From Lathyrus oleraceus (taxonomy: Eukaryota > Streptophyta > Magnoliopsida > Fabales > Fabaceae), in NCBI RefSeq assembly GCF_024323335.1, contig NC_066583.1:371881175-371945174 (forward strand): a stretch of 64,000 bases of DNA, read 5' to 3'. This document shows positions 57,156 to 64,000 of this stretch, in pieces. The notes beneath the pieces were generated by a model. That model was not told where the DNA came from and did not search any database. It saw only the letters and a program-made list of their open reading frames with translations. The first letter of the stretch is position 1, and each line of letters opens with the position of its first letter. The position numbers and the translations under genes are program-made.

Positions 57156-57168
57156 GTTGCCCCTATTT
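57156..57168 (-). other. Polypurine tract of Ogre-B
   Basis: Minus strand AAATAGGGGCAAC directly precedes the LTR start TGTCATACCCC at 57155. This marks the LTR edge and the element's minus orientation. Confidence 0.7.
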
Positions 57169-57489
57169 AAGCGTCTTCAACTAGAGAAAATGAAGCAGGA
57201 CGTCCTTCATATGATCATAGTGGGAGATGATTAAATACTAAGAAGACCCGGATTTTGATCCTGAATCCCCATGAAATAGTTAACAATGTCTGTCAGAATC
57301 GGCAAAGAAGCAATCTCGAAAGAAGAGTCCGTCTGGTACGGTGAAAATCGGCCTGAGTACCGAAACAGAAAGTTGACCTGGATACCAAAATAAATGGTAA
57401 CACAGGAATACCCATGGCCTGAACGCCGCACATTAGTCTGAACACTAAGCATTGGAATATGAGAGTATCAATGTTGGTCTGATCACCGG

Positions 57490-58430
57490 AAATCTGGTCT
57501 GAACACCACTTCGGTCTGGATACCGGAAACTGGCCTGAATGCCACAAGTTGCATCGACTTGACCGTCAGAAACTTCTTCGATCTGAAAATCGGAAACTGG
57601 CCTGAACGCCACTTCAGTCTGGATACCGGGAACTGGCCTGAATGCCACTTCGGTCTGGATACCGCCTCGGTCTGAACACCGGAATACTGGTCTGAATACC
57701 ATAAGTTCTTCGTCCTGATTGTTGAGAACTTCTTCGATCTGGAAATCGGAAACCTGGCCTGAACGCCACTTCGGTCTGGATACCGGGAAACCTGGCCTGA
57801 ACGCCACTTCGGTCTGGATACCGGGAAAACTGGCCTGAACGCCACTTCGGTCTGGATACCGGGAAAATTGGCCTGAATGCCACAAGTTCTTCGTCCTGAC
57901 TGTTGAGAACTTCTTCGATCTGGAAATCGGAAACCTGGCCTGAACGCCACTTCGGTCTGGATACCGGGAAAACTGGCCTGAATGCCACAAGTTCTTCGTC
58001 CTGATTGTTGAGAACTTCTTCGATCTGGAAATCGGAAACTGGCCTGAATGCCACTTCGGTCTGGATACCGGGAAAACTGGCCTGAATGCCACAAGTTCTT
58101 CGTCCTGATTGTTGAGAACTTCTTCGATCTGGAAATCGGAAACTGGCCTGAATGCCACTTCGGTCTGGATACCGGGAAAACTGGTTTGAACACCACAAGT
58201 TCTTCGTCCTGATTGTTGAGAACTTCTTCGATCTGGAAATCGGAAACTGGCCTGAATGCCACTTCGGTCTGGATACCGGGAAAACTGGCCTGAATGCCAC
58301 TTCGGTCTGGATACCGGGAAAACTGGTCTGAACACCACAAGTTCTTCGTCCTGATTGTTGAGAACTTCTTCGATCTGGAAATCGGAAAAACTGGTCTGAA
58401 CACCACTTCGGTCTGGATACCGGGAACTTC
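57490..58430 (-). repeat. Tandem array in the Ogre-B 3' UTR
   Basis: Alternating units: the 66-bp type shared with Ogre-A (AAGTTCTTCGTCCTGATTGT, GAACTTCTTCGATCTGGAAA) and a shorter type (CCACTTCGGTCTGGATACCG, GGAAAACTGGCCTGAA). Order and number vary. Open frames of 290-350 codons in three frames are products of the repeat. It lies after the pol stop and is therefore non-coding for the element. Confidence 0.85.
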
Positions 58431-61236
58431 ATGTCTATCAGCATCGGCGAAGATAACAAAACAGTGATACGTGAGCCGGCACGCATGCCAAAGACCTATG
58501 CTGGGGATAACAATCGAAAGATTGACCAAAGAGTGCATGAGATATATTATCTATAGCCGTCAAAACGTAGATAATACACTCGCATGGAAGATTATCCATA
58601 ACCGGGTTGCAGGTTGTTAAATGGATAAACGACCGAAAAGAAAGGCAACGGGGTACCAGGACCAGGCATGCAAAAGATGACCAATCAAAAGAGGATAAAG
58701 TTGCTAACTCAGAGCAAATACCCAAAAGAAAGGGGAAGACCCACTGGGGACAATACTGCTTGATCCGGGCAAGTATCCAAAGGGGAAAAGAGTATCAATA
58801 CCGCAAGCCGGATACTGATAACTGCAAAGAGGGGATTACATCTACCGGTTTGTAGGCAGAAAACCACGGAAAAAGTAACCGTCATCAATCAGGATGAGCA
58901 CACAGGGTTAACTCTGCCAATGGGATGAAAGTGGGATTTTACAACTACCAGCTAGTAGGTAGAAAACCACAAAGATAGGACTTACAACTACCAGTTTGTA
59001 GGTAGAAGCCAAAAAATTCCGCTGAGGATGAGATGAATGAGTGCCGGTTAGTGAGCAACCATTCATTTATGCCCCAGAGAAGTACAAGAGACAGCGAACA
59101 AGAAGCCAATTTAGGATCGATCCAAAAAGGCAGACTGAAACAAGACTCATCCTAATGAGGAAAGAACTCAATAGGGAAAACCCATCCCGTTAGGGAGGGA
59201 ACGGAAACAACCGTCATCCACGAGGATGTATCTCAGTGGGGAAATGGCAGGAAAGGATATACACTTTCTGCTTAAGGGGTTGGCTCTACATGGAGAGATC
59301 AGACACACCCACATCCGCTAGGGAAACAGACCCAAGCTGGCAAGACGCTAACAATTGGGGAGTAACACTGCTGGGGATACCCACTCGACTAAGGAGTCAC
59401 TTGTTGGGAAAACACCAACTTCTCAACCATGCTGATGAACCCAATTCTGAAGCCGATCCAATGGCGCGATGCTAAACTCTTTCCAACAACCCAATCTCGG
59501 CTGGTCACCACGGTCTAGGGCTAATGGATATGTTTGCGATGTTGATGTATGAGTTTTTTTCGTTTTACACAATGCCCCATGATCATGGAAATGCTATGCA
59601 CTAATGATGCAATATGCTATGCTTATCTAAATGATGAATGCATAAACACACGTCTCCTCCAGAGACAACACCGGGGAACTCCAGGAACTGTGCTGAGGAT
59701 CCTATAACCATGTCAACTTCCACCCTGCTGGGGAAGGACAAACCTTGCTGAGGATGCACTCCATCGAACCCGAACTGCTTGGAGATTACCCTGCTAGGGG
59801 AGGCAACCCATTCTTATCTCTACTGGGGATGATTTTCTCCAAACCTGATCCGCTTGGGGATAATAAGTCATGAACAAACTTCAGTCTGAGCACTGGAAAC
59901 AAACTTCCGGCTTGTCACTTGGGATACCGAGAATGTTTTATGCTTGCATGCGTATGTTTGAATTTTACGATGGCGTAATGCTCCGTGAAAACGGAAATGC
60001 TACGCGATTTGGGAGGATGCAATGCAATATGATTCTACATGCAGGGATGCGAAATGCTGGGGAAAATGCCAAGCTGAAGCAAGGAATCCCGTTGGGGAAA
60101 TGATTATAATCTTCCGGACCCTAGCACTACTGTTGGAGATGCACTGCATAATGAACTATGTGGGGAGATGACCGGCCGCGCGGTGTTCTAGTAATGGCGA
60201 GATACCGAGGCTCTGACTGGGGAGAGAACGGCGTTGTAAACCTGTTGTCGGGGAATCAATAGTGGTTCTGGCAACCAAAATCTACGAGAGATGACTCAGC
60301 AGGGGGAGGCAAACACCGATATGGTACCGAGGTTATGCTTCCAGGAAAGAGATCATCGACTCGGGATTGAAAACATCGATCTGGCATCGAACTCTGAGGA
60401 GCAGCTGCTTCTGCTGGGAAGATACAGTCTGGTACTGTCAACTTCACTGGGGATACACAGTCTGGCACTGTTAACTCTGCTGGGGAGTGTATAGTCTGAA
60501 ACACATGCTTGGGAAGCACCGTAGTGAGAAACTGCTAAGGATCTTAAGGAAATGCCCCGAGTGTACCTGTTCTGAATAGACGATCCAAAGCACTCAAAAT
60601 TTATAACAATTTTGAATGTTTATTGAGCATGTACCTGTAAAGCCCTTATGTGTCATGATGCAATGTTTATCAAAAATTCGGACGCCATTTTTGCAAACAA
60701 AACAGTAAAATGAAAATGAACACATAGATGTACTGAATAACATGACTTTATTGATTGAATGGCCTCTGAATAGGCATTTACATCAGGAAGCAATCCCTGG
60801 AAAGAGGTAATTGCACAAAAGATAACATATAAATTAATCTAATGGCAATGTAAAATGGATTTCTATTGGGTTCCAATTCTGCTATGACTCGCTTATCTTC
60901 AAGATCCTCCAGATGATCGGCCTTCTGAAAAAGTGATTAGACTGTTTCCTACCCTTTGAAAGTTTCCAGTCGTCGACATGAGATGAGATTCAAAACTAAC
61001 TCAGAACGCAGTCATTCGCTTAATCCCTAACTTTTGCCTGGATCGCCCTTTCGGGTTTTCAATCCACCGGGATACCCATTTTTGCCTAAGTTGCCTTTTC
61101 AGGTTTTCAACTTACCGGGTGTACAATCTTTTCATTTCTAATCCTTAACTTTTGCCCGAACCTTTTCATTTTCTTGGTTCGTCAGGATGCCCATTTTTTG
61201 CCTGGACTGTTCTTTTTACCGTCCAGCGGGTCTATT
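58431..61236 (-). other. Ogre-B 3' UTR with CTGGGGA motifs
   Basis: No gene is seen. Between about 59300 and 60540 CTGGGGA-like motifs recur every 20-50 bases on the plus strand, including CTGCTGGGGATAC at 59368-59380. A local repeat of CTACC(A/G)G(T/C)T(T/A)GTAGG(T/C)AGAA occurs near 58838-59005. Confidence 0.7.
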
Positions 61237-64000
61237 TCATGCGAAGTATTTTTTAACTGCGTCTGAGTTTACCGGGGAAGTGAAGTCTTCACCATCCATC
61301 GTTGCAAGCATTAAGGCCCCGCCATCGAAAACCTTGGTGACGATATACGGTCCCTCATAGTTAGGAGTCCACTTGCCCCTGTGATCCGTCTGAGGAGGAA
61401 GGATCCTTTTCAACACCAAATCTCCGACTTGGAAACATCGAGGACGCACTTTCTGATCAAAGGCTCTCTTCATCCGACTCTGATACAACTGCCCATGACA
61501 AATGGCTGCCATTCGCTTCTCTTCGATAAGACTCAACTCATTGAACCTTGTCCGAATCCATTCAGCTTCATCTAGCTTGACATCCAACAGGACTCTTAGA
61601 GAAGGAATCTCCACTTCAACAGGTAGGACTGCTTCCATACCATACACAAGGGAGTAAGGGGTTGCCCCGGTCGATGTACGTACTGAAGTGCGGTACCCAT
61701 GCAAGGCGAAGGGTAGCATCTCATGCCAATCTCTGTACGTAACGACCATCTTCTGCACAATCTTCTTTATGTTCTTATTTGCTGCCTCAACAGCACCATT
61801 CATCTTAGGACGGTAAGGGGAAGAATTGTGATGCTGAATGCTGAAGTTCTGGCACAACTCCTTCATCATTTTGTTATTGAGATTGGAACCATTATCCGTA
61901 ATGATTCTCTCGGGAATCCCATAGCGACAAATGATTTCCTTCTTAATGAAACGGGCAACCACATGTCTGGTGACATTCGCGAATGATGCTGCTTCGACCC
62001 ATTTGGTGAAATAGTCGATGGCAACGAGGATGAAGCGATGCCCATTGGAAGCAGTTGGCTCAATCTTTCCAATCATGTCAATGCCCCACATAGCAAACGG
62101 CCACGGCGAAGACATCACATTCAGAGGATTCGGCGGTACATGCACCTTATCAGCATAAATCTGGCATTTATGACACTTCCGAGCATACTTGAAACAATCT
62201 GATTCCATGGTCATCCAGTAATAACCCGCCCTTAACAATTTCTTAGCCATTGCATGTCCGCCGGCATGAGTACCGAAGGAACCTTCATGAACTTCCTGCA
62301 TTAACATGTCCGCCTCGTGTCTGTCCACGCATCTGAGCAAAACCATGTCGAAGTTCCTCTTATACAGCACATCGTCTTTGTTCAAGAAGAAACTGCCTGC
62401 CAATCTTCTCAAAGTCTTTCTGTCATTGTTGGATGCCCCTGCAGGGTACTCTTGATTCTTCAGAAAGCATTTGATGTCGTGATACCAGGGCTTATCATCA
62501 ACTACCAGTTCAGCAGCAAACACATACGCGGCCCTGTCAAGGCGCATAACATCAATCCTAGGAGCATGGTTCCACCGAACCACCTTAATCATGGAGGATA
62601 GAGTAGCAAGAGCATCTGCCATCTGGTTCTCATCACGAGGTATATGATACAGCTTTACTGTTGTGAAGAAAGTCAACAGTCTTCTTGTGTAATCTCTGTA
62701 GGGGACCAGAGTGGGCTGGAGCGTATTCCAATCACCATTCACTTGATTAATCACCAGAGCTGAATCTCCGAAGATGTCCAGAGTCTTGATTCTCAAATCA
62801 ATGGCTTGCTCAATACCCAAGATACAGGCCTCGTACTCAGCTTCATTATTGGTGCACTCGAAAGTCAGACGAGCGGTGAAAGGCATGTGGGCACCTTTCG
62901 GAGTTGTAATGACAGCACCAATTCCACTTCCTCTGGCGTTGACGGCCCCATCGAACATTAAAGTCCACTTTTCATCTGGATCAGGTCCCTCCCCAACAAC
63001 TGGCTCTTCACAGTCTTTCATCTTGAGGAACATGATGTCTTCATCTGGAAAATCAAACTTCATCGGCTCATAGTCTTCAATCGGTTGTTGAGCAAGATAG
63101 TCTGACAGAATACTCCCCTTGATGGCTTTCTGGGATGTATACTGGATATCATACTCTGTCAGTACCATTTGCCAACGAGCAACTCTTCCGGTGAGAGCTG
63201 GCTTCTCGAATATATACTTGACTGGATCCATCTTGGAGATCAGTAAGGTTGTGTGAGTCAGCATGTATTGTCTCAATCGCTTAGCAGCCCATGCAAGTGC
63301 ACAACATGTCTTCTCAAGCATTGAGTATCTCGACTCGCAATCTGTGAATTTCTTACTCAAGTAGTAGATGGCATGTTCTTTCCTACCTGTCTCGTCGTGT
63401 TGACCGAGAACACAACCCATGGAATTGTCGAGTACTGTCAAGTACATAATCAGCGGTCTCCCTGGGACTGGAGGCATAAGGATAGGAGGATTCTGCAAAT
63501 ACTCTTTTATCTTTTCAAAAGCCCTTTGACAATCGTCATTCCACCTGATAGCCTGATCTTTCCTCAGCAATTTGAAAATTGGCTCACACGTGGCCGTTAG
63601 GTGAGAGATGAACCTTGCAATATAGTTCAACCTTCCTAAGAAACCACGAACTTGCTTCTCCGTTCTTGGCTCAGGCATTTCCTGTATTGCTTTCACTTTG
63701 TCAGGATCCACCTCAATCCCTTTTCCGCTAACGATAAAACCCAACAGCTTCCCAGATCTCACCCCAAAAGTGCACTTGTTCGGATTAAGCCTCAGCTTGA
63801 ATTTCCTTAACCGCTCAAACAGCTTCTGCAGATTCACCAAATGTTCTTCTTCTGTCTGAGATTTGGCAATCATATCGTCCACATAAACCTCGATTTCATG
63901 ATGAATCATATCATGGAATAGAGTCACCATAGCTCGTTGATATGTTGTCCCAGCGTTTTTCAGACCAAACGGCATCACCTTGTAGCAGAAGGTCCCCCAT
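61237..64000 (-). CDS. Ogre-B Pol: RT (C-terminal part), RNase H, second RNase H, integrase; open to the window edge
   Basis: No stop occurs in about 920 codons. From the edge: RT palm WGTFCYKVMPFGLKNAGTTY and the catalytic EVYVDDMIAKSQ, thumb and connection LLGFIVSGKGIEVDPDKVKA and RGFLGRLNYIARF. The first RNase H has GCVLGQHDETGRKEHAIYYL. A second RNase H typical of the Tat/Ogre branch follows (KWTLMFDGAVNARGSGIGAV, TNNEAEYEACILGIEQAI). Integrase begins with an HHCC finger (HEGSFGTHAGGH, CHKC). Its DDE core is seen as WGIDMIGKIEP, ERIITDNGSN and NGAVEAANKNIKK. The C-terminal part ends DAVKKYFA plus stop at 61237. It would copy the RNA and insert the DNA. The 5' part of the frame is outside the window. 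The intact frame suggests a recently active or still competent enzyme source. Confidence 0.92.
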   Translation of the reverse strand, partial: WGTFCYKVMPFGLKNAGTTYQRAMVTLFHDMIHHEIEVYVDDMIAKSQTEEEHLVNLQKLFERLRKFKLRLNPNKCTFGVRSGKLLGFIVSGKGIEVDPDKVKAIQEMPEPRTEKQVRGFLGRLNYIARFISHLTATCEPIFKLLRKDQAIRWNDDCQRAFEKIKEYLQNPPILMPPVPGRPLIMYLTVLDNSMGCVLGQHDETGRKEHAIYYLSKKFTDCESRYSMLEKTCCALAWAAKRLRQYMLTHTTLLISKMDPVKYIFEKPALTGRVARWQMVLTEYDIQYTSQKAIKGSILSDYLAQQPIEDYEPMKFDFPDEDIMFLKMKDCEEPVVGEGPDPDEKWTLMFDGAVNARGSGIGAVITTPKGAHMPFTARLTFECTNNEAEYEACILGIEQAIDLRIKTLDIFGDSALVINQVNGDWNTLQPTLVPYRDYTRRLLTFFTTVKLYHIPRDENQMADALATLSSMIKVVRWNHAPRIDVMRLDRAAYVFAAELVVDDKPWYHDIKCFLKNQEYPAGASNNDRKTLRRLAGSFFLNKDDVLYKRNFDMVLLRCVDRHEADMLMQEVHEGSFGTHAGGHAMAKKLLRAGYYWMTMESDCFKYARKCHKCQIYADKVHVPPNPLNVMSSPWPFAMWGIDMIGKIEPTASNGHRFILVAIDYFTKWVEAASFANVTRHVVARFIKKEIICRYGIPERIITDNGSNLNNKMMKELCQNFSIQHHNSSPYRPKMNGAVEAANKNIKKIVQKMVVTYRDWHEMLPFALHGYRTSVRTSTGATPYSLVYGMEAVLPVEVEIPSLRVLLDVKLDEAEWIRTRFNELSLIEEKRMAAICHGQLYQSRMKRAFDQKVRPRCFQVGDLVLKRILPPQTDHRGKWTPNYEGPYIVTKVFDGGALMLATMDGEDFTSPVNSDAVKKYFA

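Noticed and set aside
57445..58538. Three overlapping open frames of 290-351 codons
   Set aside because: Same cause: the tandem array in the Ogre-B 3' UTR.

Overview
The window looks like nuclear DNA of a legume, most likely of the tribe Fabeae (pea, vetch, lentil group). It holds one spliced plastid-division gene, FtsZ1, in a sea of nested transposons. The large Ogre-type Ty3/gypsy elements, with a tRNA-Arg type primer site, multi-kilobase LTRs and satellite-like 3' UTRs, are what point to Fabeae. This is inference from sequence alone.

Layout. 1-991 is the 3' LTR of a Ty1/copia element. 992-25506 is an Athila-type gypsy element read on the minus strand. It is cut in its gag gene by a complete 18.5 kb Ogre element (Ogre-A, 4457-23000, with TSD CCCAT) and in its integrase by the copia element. 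The Athila element itself lies against a broken hAT transposase (25507-26353). 26354-27670 holds a second hAT remnant. 28240-35215 is a decayed L1-type LINE split by a SIRE-like solo LTR. 35870-38526 is FtsZ1 (six exons, minus strand). 38975-44650 is a Mutator-like element with a plant-mobile-domain (PMD) gene and a MuDR transposase placed head to head. 44985-46990 is a hairpin-rich, CACTA-like element that carries an inverted repeat of an apparent FDM/IDN2 exon. 47000-49812 is a second, core-deleted Mutator-like element. 49813-64000 is the right-hand part of a second Ogre (Ogre-B): a 7.3 kb LTR filled with fragments of several host genes, a 3' UTR with a satellite-like array, and an intact RT-RNase H-integrase reading frame that runs off the window edge.

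How it fits together. Ogre-A has nearly identical LTRs (six differences seen by eye in 4976 bp) and an intact gag, but lacks protease, the RT core and the integrase core. It therefore must have moved recently with enzymes from elsewhere; an element like Ogre-B, whose visible pol is intact, is a plausible helper. Both Ogre families share a two-hairpin module in the leader part of the LTR whose stems vary in a compensatory way. This is the best candidate here for an undescribed functional element.

Host-gene capture happens twice: an FDM-like inverted duplication in the CACTA-like element, and a mosaic of At5g58100-like, RNR1-like, PNPase-like and AT-hook protein fragments inside the Ogre-B LTR. 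Family names rest on my recall of protein families; no database search was run.
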